A DNA stretch of 64,000 bases from Cadophora sp. MPI-SDFR-AT-0126. Its lineage: Eukaryota; Ascomycota; Leotiomycetes; Helotiales; Ploettnerulaceae. A program made the translations under genes and the position numbers. The stretch covers positions 2,914,001 through 2,978,000 of the forward strand of contig JAGMVK010000004.1 of the NCBI GenBank assembly GCA_020747065.1. The letters run 5' to 3'. Every line of letters starts with the position of its first letter. The first letter of the stretch is position 1. Of this stretch, positions 24,046 through 35,484 are shown in pieces. The notes under the pieces were generated by a model. That model worked only from the letters and a program-made list of their open reading frames with translations, was not told where the DNA came from and made no database searches.

Positions 24046-26279
24046 TCAATTCTTCCGCCGCCTTTTGCTGGGACTGTGCATCCCGTTCAGGTTCTTCGTT
24101 TCTTCTGGTGTGCTGACTTCGGGTGTAGCAACTGCGCTACCACTGAGACTCTCTACCCTCCCACTATTATCATTCGTGCCGTCCATTCCGACGTCGAAGT
24201 GACTCTCGCCCATACCGGCCGAGTCGCCAAAGGTGTCAAAGCCGTAGTCACCAGTGTTTGCCATCGGACTGCTGCCTGTGTAGAATGCTCCAGAGTCAAG
24301 GAATTGATCGAGATCGAGATTTGCAGCGTCGGGGTGAGAAGAGTCCATGCCGTTGAAATAAGTTTCGCCATCGATGCCTGGAATGGAACCTGATGGACTG
24401 AGAGGTGCGAGAGTAGTCCTAACGTCGTTGATGCGGTGTTCCTGCTCAGCTTGAAGTCTCATCAGCTCATCGATCTCCTTCTGCGTGTAGCCCAGTTCTT
24501 CGAGGGTTGGCGGCGGAGGTGGCGTAGGACTTGTGAGAGCATTATTACCGCCGGCTGAGGAGGAGCTTGCCATTAGGTTGAGCATGCTATTGCGCTGTTC
24601 GTTAGTCAGAGGAGAGTTTCCGTTCGAGTTCTCGTAGTGGGAAAGCATTTCTGGGAATTGCATTGCACTGTTGTTGTTGGGTCTGTTCTGTGCATTGGTA
24701 TCTTGGATGATATTCATCATCATGTTCGACTGAGGAATTTGTGCTTGTTGGCGGTTTATATCAGGTTTGAACTCAGGCTGGGCCGTTTCAGCAGGAGTAT
24801 CGAAAAGCTCTTCGATATTTGCGGATTGTGGAGTGGTTTGATAGGCGTTTGCCTGAGAAGTTGGGGCCGTAGGCGCAGAAGCTGTAGTAACAACTCGACC
24901 ACCAGCAGCAGGAGGTGCCATGAGAAGTCTCTGGGGCCTTCTGTGAGGACTCATACTACCGGGACTTTGTTGCTGTTCATTCGCGACATCACCAATATCC
25001 ACCACGTTGCCTTGTTGCTGAGGATCATTGTGATTGAGCCCGTTTGCAAACATCTGAGCAATGTTCTGAGGACCTTGACCATCCAGGCTCCGATTGTAAA
25101 CAGTAGCAAGAAACGTGAGAATTGCGTTGATCGAATTCTCATGCCTATCGTGAAGTGATTGGAAGGCTATTGATTGTTGGTAGAGCTGGTTGTGATCCTT
25201 TCGCAACCGGGCGATAGCCGATGTGATGTTTCCTTGTTGCTTTTGGATTTCGGCTAGCTGGTTTTGAATAGCTGCTACGTCCCGTCGTTGAAGAGGTCCA
25301 GACTCAGGGGCAGCTGAGAGAGCTCTCGATTGCTGAATATTGTTGCCATAGACCTCTTCAATCTCCCTTCCTTCATCATCACTCTCCCCATCTTGTCCCT
25401 CCTCATTCTTGACTCTGGTTTTCTTGCTTTTCGAATTCCCGCCCTTGGGCTTGTTGATAAGCCAAAGTAGGTTTGGGTGGCCGCGTTTGAAGTATGGGTT
25501 GTAGTACTCGCTGGGACTCTTGTTCTTTCTTTCACTGGCCTTCATCGAATTATCCGACAGCCCGACTCTCTTGTGGAACCCATACATATTCAGCTGCCTG
25601 ACGAAGGATGCATAATTGTTGTGCTTGAAAAGCTCGGGAATCAGCGTCTTTGCAAACTCGTCCTCGTCCAGCACAACAAACGAATCGCCTCGATCGGACC
25701 ATCGAATGAGCTCGGTGTTTTTCGATTCATCGAGGAAACTGAGATAAGATCAGCTTACAAACGGACTTGGGATGGGAGTGAGAACGCTTACCTGCTCAGC
25801 TTTTGGACAAACGGGGGAATTTGTTTGCGCTTCGACTGCGCATCTCTCTTTGCTACTGCTGCCCGCTCCTCCAACAATTCAATGTTGTCATTCTCCTCCA
25901 TCACTCCGTTGTCGTTCTGAGGATCAAGAATCGAATCATCTCCAAACTGGCCCCAAGGATCGGCTGGGTTGTCATAGGCCATTCGTTGTGCAGTTGGAAC
26001 GAGTTGTCGGTTGTTGGGCCGGCGCGCCAGTTGTGTTGAAGCTGCCGCAGGGATTGACTGATCGAATTGGGGCTGGGACGTTTGAGCGGCAACATAATTA
26101 TTCATATTGTAGCCGGACTGGTCAGCGTAGCGTGTGCTGTTGTCGGTCTGCTGGTTCCAGTTAAGGAAGTCGGCATTCGAGACCTGGCCGGGTGCATTGT
26201 AGGACTGTGACATCTGGTTGTTCTGGACGGCCGGCGAGGATCCCGGCGCAGCTCTCTTTCTGGGATTCGTGGGAGGCAT
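24046..26279 (-). CDS. hsf1: Heat shock transcription factor
   Basis: Exons 25792-26279 and 24046-25738 are joined across a 53-bp intron (GTAAGC to CTCAG, phase 2) lying inside the DNA-binding domain. The product is 726 residues. The start is the ATG at 26279 (MPPTNPRKRAAPG); the frame is open further upstream but contains no other ATG. The HSF winged-helix domain spans about residues 152-260, beginning PPFVQKLSSFLDE and including the recognition segment NNYASFVRQLNMYGFHK. A Gln-rich coiled-coil trimerisation region follows (QNQLAEIQKQQGNITSAIARL). The C-terminal half is a long Ser/Asn/Gln/Pro-rich activation region, ending in a basic SPSKRRRKN tail. It binds nGAAn repeats and activates chaperone genes in the nucleus. 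Confidence 0.94.
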
Positions 26280-27644
26280 ATGAAGGGACACACGACCTGG
26301 CCTTGCGGTCAATAGAGCAGACGTGGGTTGATACCTTGGTCAAGGTTGAGTTGTGGGCGCTGGTCAGGCTGGCGGGTGGATTTGAGGCTATCGAAGAAGG
26401 TCGAGGCTGACTGCAGCCTTCCTTGCCGCTTCTGGCTCCCTGTGCTTCAACACACTCGATATCGCAATCGTGCAGTGTGTAACCGTGGACACCGTCTTCG
26501 TTTGATGGCTTTTCGACCGCGTAGCTTCTCGTGTGTGCCGGGGATGGGGAGAGTGTCCTATGGAGGAAAAGAAATCGTGGTAGCTGTAGTTTAAATGTGC
26601 CACGGCCTCAGAAGTGGCAAAGAGGAGGAGGAGGCCGATAGAGAAGGGGAATCCAGGTATCTTGAGGTCTTTCTAGCAGGGCTCTATTGTCGTAGAGACA
26701 GATATGAGACTTGCTCCGCGAAAGAATGGTCGTCGATGGATCAATGCGGAGGGTTCGGGATCCTGCAGCGTAGGCTCGTTGATTCTTGCTTGTTCGTTTC
26801 GGAGGTTTTCGCAGCAGCCTTGACCGATTTTTCGTGTGCTTTTTCACGAATTTCGAAGGCGCCTTATGTGATTGAAGATATACTCATGGTCGTATGATGC
26901 GCAGCAAGTGAAGGAAGAGGCGGATTGAGTCAGGATTTGGAAAGGTGGCATGTTTAGATATCTTTCTCGCCCTGACGTCTTCATGCTATTCCCCAGTTCA
27001 CGAGATTTCCTTCCGACTTGCCCACTACTAAGCACAAGCGAGCCAATAAGGTTTGCCAAGACCTTTAAGGCGAGGCTATGCATGGGTAAGGCTGAAGCCT
27101 TGTGAATAGTTTCAATGAGCGATCGACTGGAATGTTTCACTCGCCTTTGTTGATATGTGCAGTATTCGATTTCTATTTCGATAAGACGCGATCTGTTGAC
27201 CTATGTATTGTGGTGAATGCGGTGGCTGAAATTGCCGAAACGAACATGGTCATGATCATGGGAAAGTAAGTGCTTCCAGACCGAATTACATTCTTCAAAA
27301 GGATGTGTCTCGGGGCACAAGCTGGCTTCTCTCCGAAAAGAAGATCTGGGACTTGTACCGCTTTCAAGTTTGGGAGAGCTTTGAAGTTCTATGGAATATT
27401 GCATGACGTAGTGATTGTCTACATTTTGGAATGGCAACAAGAAAGACTCGTCGAATGCGGAACATCATTCAAGATCTTTTGCCAATTGAGACATGTTTCA
27501 GCTTTGCTTATGGGTTTATTATTTATTTTAGATGTGATTGTCGGGTCAGAACCATTACTTTGAGGGGGAGTCAAGTCATGTGCTGTCATACACTGGCGCT
27601 GAAATCAAATTACTCATCGAATATGATCCGCCATTTCTTGGTCA
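26280..27644. other. HSF promoter/leader and 3' flank of CWC27
   Basis: No gene is supportable. It holds one heat-shock-element-like cluster at 26843-26857. Confidence 0.5.
26843..26857. promoter_or_regulatory. Heat-shock-element-like sequence upstream of hsf1
   Basis: Reads TTC-ac-GAA-t-TTC-GAA. The first two inverted pentamer cores have the canonical 2-nt spacing; the third is 1 nt too close. It lies about 560 bp upstream of the hsf1 ATG. It could mediate autoregulation, or be chance. Confidence 0.3.
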
Positions 27645-29246
27645 TTACTTTGCTCCCCTCCCAGCTAAAGCCGATGCCCTCGACAACTTATCATTCTTGG
27701 CCGAGTCCCAAGCCCTCCCAGAGCCACCAGCCCTCGCCTCTCTCTGAGCTCTCATCTCCTCCTTCAACGTCCTAGCCTTCTCTCTCGGATCAATAACCAC
27801 CAACTCATCCTCCGCCTTCTTCCTATAACTCAAATCCTTACCCAGCTTATCCTCCTTGAATGATAAAGCATGAGACATCCACCCAGCATCATCGAAATCA
27901 TCATCTTCAGCTTGGCCTTCTTCATCCCACTTCTTGCACGACTGACAGTTCGCAATGAAATGCAAGTCGCAAAGGGCTGCTTCCTCATCTGAAGCATCGC
28001 CTCCATTCTCTGCACTGTTCTTTGCTGCCGCTTCAGGCTTTACAACTTCTTTCTCTGGTGGAGCGTTTTGTAATTTTGATTGAAAGGCCTTCAAAATGTC
28101 TAGCGTGCTTTGATCGGGCACATTCTCTCCCGGGCGTCGTTTTCTGCCACGGATGGAGTTTTTCGGTATCATTGATTCCAATGCTGATTTCTTCTTTTCC
28201 TGAACTGGGGCTACCGTGACATTTCGTTTCATAGAAGCTTTCAATTCCGCTATTTGAGCATTCGTTCTCTCGAGTAGGGAAGACACTTTCTGTACCGGCT
28301 CCGGTGATGAAGAAATGTCTGTTGCTTCGACTTTCGCTGCTCGATTTGGTAAGGTTTTGGGGGGAGGCGTCGGTTCTGGTGACGATTCGACAGAAACAGG
28401 TTTTGTAACCTTCTTCTCAATCTTCTTTGATTTCTCCTGCTTCGGCTTCGGTTCAGGAGGTACATCCTCTGTATCCATCACAATCCTCGTATCGAACTTT
28501 GCCTTTTTGACCACAGGAGCTGCCTCAGCTTCACCCTCATCGTCCCCAAAACTCAACAACTGCTTGCCAGCCTTACGCTTCTTCTTTTTCTCCACAACTT
28601 TCGGCTGCTCGGTAATAGTCGCTGTCCTCGCCCTCTTAACCATATCCTTGAACGGATTAACCAGAATCTCCACGCTGGTAATCTTCGTAGGGTACAAAGG
28701 CCTATCATCCGGACCCACCTCCGCCTCACCCATCTTCGCTAGATTATATATAGTATCTCCCTCCACCCGACCAAACAGCGTATTCCTGCCCTGCAACTCC
28801 GGCGTATCTCCAAGCGTAAGGAAGAATTGGCTGCCATTCGAATCTGGACCTTCATTTGCCATTCCAAGCAATCCTCTCCGATTGAACTTAATCCGACTGT
28901 GAAACTCGTCTTTGAACCCTACTCCCTGCGGACCTGCATTCGCTCCTTTCCGGTCCTCCATAGGCCAGATGCCGTTCTCCTCCCGCGACTCAGCGTATTG
29001 TCCGCCATCGTAGATACTTTCCCCGCCGGACCCTGTTCCTGTGGGATCACCGCCTTGTAGAATGAAACCAGGCACTAGACGGTGGAATATTGTATTGTCG
29101 TAGTAGCCATCAAGACAGTGTTGGAGGAAGTTCCGGCAGGTAAGAGGAAGTTGCTGTGCCCAGAGCTCGAGAGAGATGTCGCCGGAGGTGGTGTGGAGGA
29201 TGCAGGAGGCGGTGGGTTGAGGCTCGAGGTTATAGAGGGAGGACAT
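27645..29246 (-). CDS. cwc27: Spliceosomal cyclophilin-type peptidyl-prolyl isomerase CWC27
   Basis: A single exon encodes 533 residues. Residues 12-185 form a cyclophilin domain with ISLELWAQQLPLTCRNFLQ, FHRLVPGFILQGGDPTGTG and NGSQFFLTL, as in the CWC27 branch. The rest is a charged, Lys/Glu-rich, largely helical tail. It contains CDLHFIANCQSC and ends in the conserved DPREKARTLKEE-type segment that other CWC27 proteins share. CWC27 associates with CWC22 in the activated spliceosome. Length and architecture are normal. The start is the only upstream ATG in frame that precedes the domain. Confidence 0.93.
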   Translation of the reverse strand: MSSLYNLEPQPTASCILHTTSGDISLELWAQQLPLTCRNFLQHCLDGYYDNTIFHRLVPGFILQGGDPTGTGSGGESIYDGGQYAESREENGIWPMEDRKGANAGPQGVGFKDEFHSRIKFNRRGLLGMANEGPDSNGSQFFLTLGDTPELQGRNTLFGRVEGDTIYNLAKMGEAEVGPDDRPLYPTKITSVEILVNPFKDMVKRARTATITEQPKVVEKKKKRKAGKQLLSFGDDEGEAEAAPVVKKAKFDTRIVMDTEDVPPEPKPKQEKSKKIEKKVTKPVSVESSPEPTPPPKTLPNRAAKVEATDISSSPEPVQKVSSLLERTNAQIAELKASMKRNVTVAPVQEKKKSALESMIPKNSIRGRKRRPGENVPDQSTLDILKAFQSKLQNAPPEKEVVKPEAAAKNSAENGGDASDEEAALCDLHFIANCQSCKKWDEEGQAEDDDFDDAGWMSHALSFKEDKLGKDLSYRKKAEDELVVIDPREKARTLKEEMRAQREARAGGSGRAWDSAKNDKLSRASALAGRGAK

Positions 29247-29610
29247 TTTGGCGAGAGGATTGAGACCTGCAAGTTAATGAGGCTATCGGGGTTGTTGGCT
29301 CGCGTTAAAATGGGGGAAGGCTTGCGCTGTTGTTGAAGTTTGGGCAAGCTCTTGATCTGGCGACTTTTTTGGTGGAGCCGAGGATTGAGCTTTGGCTTGG
29401 CTTTCAGCCTCATTTTGATTCACGTGGAGTCAGACGCCAATCCTGACTTCAACTCGTTCAAAACAACATTTAAAATTGGTGATTCATTATCTTTAGTGAC
29501 ATTTTTCGATACTTGAAACAGATTCACCCACAGCAAAGTGGTTGCTATAGCGCTACAAGAACTAAATCCATTCAACCTGGCGCCAGTTCGAACCTGCTAA
29601 ACCCTGATCA
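29247..29610. other. Gap between CWC27 and the flavin monooxygenase gene
   Basis: This is upstream DNA of CWC27 and the 3' flank of the monooxygenase gene. A possible reading at 29075-29413 on the - strand is a shadow frame. Nothing else is seen. Confidence 0.5.
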
Positions 29611-31431
29611 TTAGTTACCATTCGCCTTCTTGCTTTCCTGCTTCGCCTGCCATTCTTCAACCACTCCGTTATAACACGCTGGGTAATAAGGAGAAGTGAG
29701 TTCCTGCCATAAGTTCTTCTGTCGATGGTTCTCCAAGCCCATATCCCGCAGCAATAAGTCAAAGTAAGGAACACCCTCAAACACAAAGTCCGGCAAACTT
29801 GCACCATACCCACAAGGATATCGCCATTTCCCCCATTGTGTATGGAGCATCACCTCGTCTGTGATCTCCTGCTGAGACTTGGCGATACGTTCCAATTTCC
29901 CATCAAGGAATGCCGAAATCCACAGAGCACTGTTGCTGGCACATGTCGCGGTGCTGACACAGGAAATCATTCCAGCAAAAGCCAGGTTTCGCTTCGCTAC
30001 AAAGGATGGAGGAACGATGAATCGATACATGCGCAGCGGATCAGCTGTCTTTTGCTCGAACTTGAGCTCGGGTTGGTTTGCCAGGCGAGGGAACATCGTC
30101 AGGATCTTCTCATCAGCTTCCTGGGCGAGTTTCAGCTTTTCCATCTGGGTATGAGGAAGTCCGAATTCCTCTTCCGGTAATCCAGTAAATTTGAGGCTCG
30201 ACTCCTTCTTCCAGCCCGTGGAACATATCAAGGCATCGGCTTTGAGTACATCCCCACCGCTAAGGACTACTGTCTTTGGTTCTAAGTGGTCGATATTGTC
30301 GATATGGACTCGAATCTTGCCTTCTTTCACCATACCAAACAAATCTCCTTTGTAGTTAAGAATGCTCAATCCACTACCAATCCAGAAAGCTGAGTTCCAT
30401 GGCTTGAGTTTCTTCAGTTCTGGGTGGCTGTCGTATGCGTTTGCGGTAAGTACATCCCCACCAAGGACTTTCCAGAATAGGTCTACGAGCATTCGCCCGA
30501 ATGATGTGCCATGAAGGAAATTGCGGGGTCCTGGGTACCCGTCTTCGTCTCCCCAAGGACATGGAGTCATCCATGTCATCCAGCGGATGTTTAGTAGTGC
30601 ATCGAGTCGCTTTTTCAAAGGCGTCACGAGCCTTGGAGCGATCCTAGAAAGCAGATACTAAAGTCAGTCTGCTGTCTAAAATCTGGTATTTGAACACAGG
30701 GCAAAGCTTACCATACTGGACCATGGCCATTCGGCCTTATGACAAGGTCAACAGTGGCACCTTGCTCAACCATTGCATACGCCACATCATAAGCAGATTT
30801 TGCCCCTCCAACAACGACAACATTGTTGACCTCCTTCAACTTAGGAGCCTCTTTACAGAAATCCTTAGCATGAAACCGCGGAGCGTCAAAGTTCTCCTCA
30901 TTCTTGTAATGAGGCAAATTAGGAGTAGAGGTGAGACCCGTGGCGACAATCATTTTCTCAGTCCTCACTGTCTTAGATTTTCCGTCCTTGGTGACTGAAA
31001 GCTTCCAGGCACCGCTTGCCTCATATTCGATGAGGTCGACTTTCGTGTCGAATTGGATGTTTTCGAATACACCAAAATGTTTAGCGTAATCAGTGAGATA
31101 TTTGTGCAGTGCAGCAGCAGGAATATGCTCATACGGCTGCACGCCGTACGTCTCTACACTCATGGCAAAATCGGGATACTCGTACGTGCCGACCATGTTG
31201 TTGGACTTGAGGCCCGGGTACAACCGATTCTTGGACCAGGTTCCACCGCATGATTCTGCGGATTCGAAGACGGCGAGGCGTGCTTCTGGATGTAACTGGA
31301 TGTATGTCTTTGCGGCAGCGAGACCGAACCAGCCTACATTGTATGTCAGTAATAGGTACCATCTCGTCTGTTCAGTCAAGTGGGATTGGCACCATACCTG
31401 CGCCGATCACGACCACATCATAAGACTCCAT
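29611..31431 (-). CDS. Flavin-containing monooxygenase
   Basis: Exons 31398-31431, 30712-31333 and 29611-30643 give 562 residues, with introns of 64 and 68 bp. The first intron splits the FAD dinucleotide motif. After splicing the N terminus reads VVVIGAGWFGLAAAK, a perfect GxGxxG Rossmann motif. A second, NADPH-type motif is VVVVGGAKSAYDVA. Between them, FDAPRFHAKDF matches the FMO/Baeyer-Villiger fingerprint FxGxxxHxxxF/Y except that the Gly is Ala. Such enzymes use NAD(P)H and O2 to oxygenate N, S or ketone groups. The neighbouring dehydrogenase and hydrolase-like genes suggest a short catabolic or tailoring pathway. The substrate is unknown. Confidence 0.9.
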
Positions 31432-32039
31432 GTTGTTGCTTGAGACGGCAAATGAGCAGTTCGCTGTCAAGCATGCTAATCCATCGACGTCCAAATGCTC
31501 GGGTCGGAAATTGGAGATTTATATTCACGAGCTGCAAGGTGTACATACAGTATGAAGTTGACAACAGTACATTATCCGCTGATAAGATTGCAGCGTGCAG
31601 CAGTGCGGCGCGGGGGGGCAGGCCAGCACAGCCGATACTAGTTAGTTCCTGGAATAGTGGAACGAGGGGTTACCTCGGATTAAGGGGAACTGATAAGCAA
31701 CAGTCTATTTACTCGATTGAGATAAAGTTAATTTGCAAAACTCGCCGGGCCGAACACCTGGCATGTTGAACATATCGATAGGAAACTGCACCCTGAGAAG
31801 ATTGGAGATATGTTCACTGGTGGTATATGGTCGATTTGATGAAATCGAATCCCATCCGAGTTGTTTATGCCACAAGCGAGGACACGATCCAGGAACCCCG
31901 CATTTCTCCATCTGGGAAATATCCGCTCAAGAAACTGGTGATTACCCGCCAGGATTTGCACTTTGAGCTGGGCAATTTATCATGAGTAGAGTTAGAGTTA
32001 ACTTTTGTCTACTATGAATGTAGTCGGGAAACAAAAGAT
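31432..32039. other. Gap between monooxygenase and SDR genes
   Basis: This is the promoter of the monooxygenase gene and the 3' flank of the SDR gene. I see no ORF with support. Confidence 0.5.
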
Positions 32040-32919
32040 CTACTCATAAGATATCACACCGTCAATCGTCCCAGCATGCAAACCACCCGTAATCGGAATA
32101 TCCGCCGCAGTCGTATGTCTCGCCGCATCACTCAAAAGATAAACAACCGCGCCTGTCAAATCGCTCTGGTTACTCAGACGCTGGTTCGGAGGCGCAAGCC
32201 ACATCTGATCTCCCTCTCTCTTGCTCTTGGTGTCTCTGACCGACCTCGTCATCTCAGAATCGACGAAGCCGGGTGAGATGGTGTTGCATCGGATCTTATG
32301 AGGAGCTAGCTCCACAGCGAGGACTTTGGAGAGCATCATGACGGCGCCTTTGGAGGCATTGTATGCTGCCATGCGGTAGCCTGGGAGTGCGATGTGTGCT
32401 GATTGAGAGGCGAGGAGCACGAAACTGCCTCCGGTTCCTTGTTTGATGATTTGCTTTGCGCAGAGTTGAGCTGTGAAGAACGTTCCTCTGACCTGTGTAG
32501 TCGTTCAATATTCATGTTCCAAAGTCTGAAGAAGTCACACTCACATTAATATCTTGAATCCTATTGAACTCATCCCACGTCTGCTCCACGAACGGCTTAT
32601 CGATAGCAATTCCCGCAGCCAACACACATCCGTGCACCGAGCCCAAGGCCTTGAGGACTTGTCCAAAGGATGCATTCAAACTCTCCTCTTTCGTGACATC
32701 CGTCTGGATGTACGTTGTTTTGGTGCCAAACTTTTTCAAATCTTCATATTCTGGGACGGGTTTGGCTTGGATGTCTAATATGGCTACATTGCCTCCCATC
32801 TCACAGATTGCGCGTGCACAGGCAAATCCGATGCCTTGTGCTCCGCCTGTGATGATGTAGTTGCGCTCGCGGAGCTCGAACAGGGGGCGAACATCTTCGA
32901 GTTTTGAGGCGTCTGTCAT
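32040..32919 (-). CDS. Short-chain dehydrogenase/reductase
   Basis: Exons 32545-32919 and 32040-32492 (intron 52 bp, GTGAGT to ACAG, phase 0) give 275 residues, the classical SDR length. The cofactor motif is TGGAQGIG (TGxxxGxG) near residue 24. A conserved Asp follows strand 2 (AILDIQ), favouring NAD(H). The catalytic Ser lies in LASQSAH, and YNASK supplies the Tyr and Lys. The usual NAG motif reads AAGIA. A PGFVDSEM segment follows the active site and the protein ends GGLHAGTIDGVISYE. It is similar in style to polyol or sorbose reductases; the substrate is not determinable. It shares a 453-bp divergent promoter with the next gene. Confidence 0.92.
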
Positions 32920-33372
32920 GGTGTTCGTTCAAGTGGGAGTTGAATGAGCAGGTGGGGTTCTGAGATGAAAGATCGGTTGCGGGGTACAAATATCTGGAGA
33001 AACAGATCTGAGATTAAAATCACGTTTTACCTGATCTTGAAATGATTTTTGAAGTCATTTATGTTAGACCCACATTGAAGAAGTCTAGGCGGATAATGCA
33101 CCCACGATAGGGTGCGAATTCTATGCCAATTCCGCTTGGCAAGGGGACAACACAACAGCGGGTAAGGGCAAGCGAGCGGGTACTGCACCTATGAGCCGAT
33201 CTGTCAACAAATACACTATCTACTGATAAGCTACTCAGCGGGCCATGGAGGAAAAGCCACTACGGCTTGATAAGATCGTAAATGAGTAACTGTTATATTC
33301 TCACTTTACAGTACTACTTTGTATCATTCTCAATTTGCCGATTTTGACAAGCAGTACCTAAAATTCAGAATC
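32920..33372. promoter_or_regulatory. Bidirectional promoter of the SDR and SnoaL/DLH-like genes
   Basis: The 453 bp between the two divergent start codons allow shared regulation. A short inverted repeat (TGCACCC...GGGTGC) lies near 33098-33116. No regulator site can be named. Confidence 0.45.
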
Positions 33373-34764
33373 ATGTCGGAAGACACGAAACTCTACGGTG
33401 ATATTACTCAACCTCCACCAGCACTCCCTCAACCTCAGCTGAGACTGCTACGCAAAGGCGTATCTTTGCTACTTCCATTATCAAGACGCGGCCATGGGCC
33501 TGGTCTCATCATTCTCGTACCTGATCACGACAAGCAGCTGAGCATTGAAGAGGGAATTCCGTCTCCTCTCATGAAATGGGCTGAAGAGGGATATGTCGTC
33601 GTTGAGATCCAGCGCTCTGCACTGCATGGAGCTGAGGAGAGTGTTTTTAGAGAAGCGGTCAATGCCATCAAAGCGTGCGAGAAATGCGACCAGAAAGAAA
33701 AGATGGGACTTGTTGTTTATGAGCCGGGCCTCTGGAGCACCGCCGGGGACTATCTTTCATCCTTTCCTGAGATCGTCAGTGCAGTCATATACGCGGACTC
33801 AGACAATCAAGTTGACAAAAGTACGACCGGTTCGATACCACTCCTTATCCACTACCCTGGCCCTCCAACCAGAAAGACATTGCGGACAAAACTCCTCACA
33901 GAATATTTCTACCCCACCACCACATCCAGCAAATTTGCCTTCCCATTCCAACCCACCTTCCACTACACGACCGAAGCCGTATCCCACACACGAAATCTCA
34001 CCTTCCTAAAATCCCACATGGGCGGGCCAACATTCGACCTCGAAGCCATCTGGGACGAACACACATTCTACGAGTTCGAAGACCGTAGCGTAGAATGGAC
34101 GATGAGCACTATGGTGCAAGAGCCGTACGTGAATCATGTGCCTACGCTCACGGGTGGAGTGGGAAGGGAGAATTTGACGAGGTTTTATCGCGAGAATTTC
34201 ATTTTCAAGAATTCGGAGGATACGAGTATGGAGCTGGTGAGTAGGACGGTGGGCGTGGATAGGGTGGTGGATGAGTTTTTGTTTGGGCTTACGCATGATA
34301 GGGTTGTGGATTGGCTGTGAGTGTGTCTCTACTACTTCGACTAGTCCAAGATTTGGTTTCAGGCTGTCTGGACTACCTAGATGTCTAGTGGGAGGGTGGA
34401 TCAAGCTAACAACTTCTTTAGACTTCCTGGTGTTCCACCAACATTCAAAAAAGCTTCTGTGCCATTTACGGCTATCGTGAATATTCGAGGCGACAGACTT
34501 TATCATGAGCATATTGCTTGGGATCAAGGGACGCTTCTCAGACAGCTGGACTTGATGCCAGAGTATCTGCCGTTTCCGTATGCTCTTTTTATGGATGATG
34601 GAGGGGAGAAAAATGCTGGAACGACACGCGACAAAGAGGTGGAGTATCGAGTTCCGGTGGATGGAATTAAGACGGCGCAGATGCTGAGGGAGAGGAATAG
34701 TGTGCCGAGTAATGAAATGTTTGCATTTGAGGCCCGTGAGGTGAAGGGCCGTGAATGGAATTGA
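33373..34764 (+). CDS. SnoaL/NTF2-like protein with degenerate dienelactone-hydrolase-like N terminus
   Basis: Exons 33373-34316 and 34422-34764 (intron 105 bp, GTGAGT donor, GCTAAC branch, TTTAG acceptor) give 428 residues. The start is ATG 33373 (MSEDTKLYGD). Residues 40-170 look like an alpha/beta-hydrolase fold (LLPLSRRGHGPGLIILVPD, GLVVYEPGLWS, IVSAVIYADSD). A dienelactone-hydrolase nucleophile motif is not clear, so activity is doubtful. Residues 240-428 resemble the SnoaL/NTF2-like domain of fungal proteins labelled carboxymethylenebutenolidase, with TRFYRENFIFKN, RVVDEFLF and IVNIRGDRLYHEHIAWDQ. The divergent SDR partner and nearby monooxygenase suggest a shared pathway. Confidence 0.7.
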
Positions 34765-35484
34765 ATGCTCATTGCTCTGCCCATTCATAGATGGAGCTAC
34801 CACTTTTTCTTCCGTGTCGCACAAGAGTTTTACCAACCCATCAGAATATCTTGCGCAGTGAAATTAATTTGCTGACAGAAGCTTTCGAAGGCCTGCTGTG
34901 CGCGCAGTTTGTCCAGTCCAAGAACGTCACCTCAAGACTTGGTAACACAAAGGCTCAGATATTTATTTGTGTCGAATGAAATGGTAGATGTACTGAAGTG
35001 TGTGACTAGACTCTGGCGCTAAGCCCATGCCTTGAAATAAATCATGGGCGAATTAGACTTCATGATATAAGGATAACCAGCCTACAGCGAATCGGAATGG
35101 AAACCCTGTAGACGTTCATAGCTTGTACCATGGTTGGGTCAGAAGCTACAAGCAAATTGTACTGTTGTAGGTTGTCTAGATGCTGACTTCTTTCCCATTT
35201 AGATCTTTCGTGCGGCTATTGGTGGCTAGACGTCGCCTACCTGGAATATTCCTTCCACCATGATTTTCTAGAGCGGACTAAGAGCTAGGCCATCCTACCA
35301 CAATAATTTATTTCTAAGATTTGAGATTTATTCAACTTCATCTTTTTGCCCAACACAAGCACTCTGAATCATCGTCATCTGAGAAGAATTGTTAATTTTT
35401 GTATTGATAACCAATAGGATCCTGGCAAATTGCAAAATTTACCGAGTAAACAAAGTCAGCAAACAAAACGGTGTTGTTTCAAAC
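34765..35484. other. Intergenic gap
   Basis: AT-rich sequence with no supportable gene between the SnoaL-like gene and the disordered orphan gene. Confidence 0.5.

Noticed and set aside
29580..29610. B-box-like GGTTCGAAC on the - strand, possible tRNA
   Set aside because: No matching T-stem, anticodon arm or acceptor stem could be folded around it.
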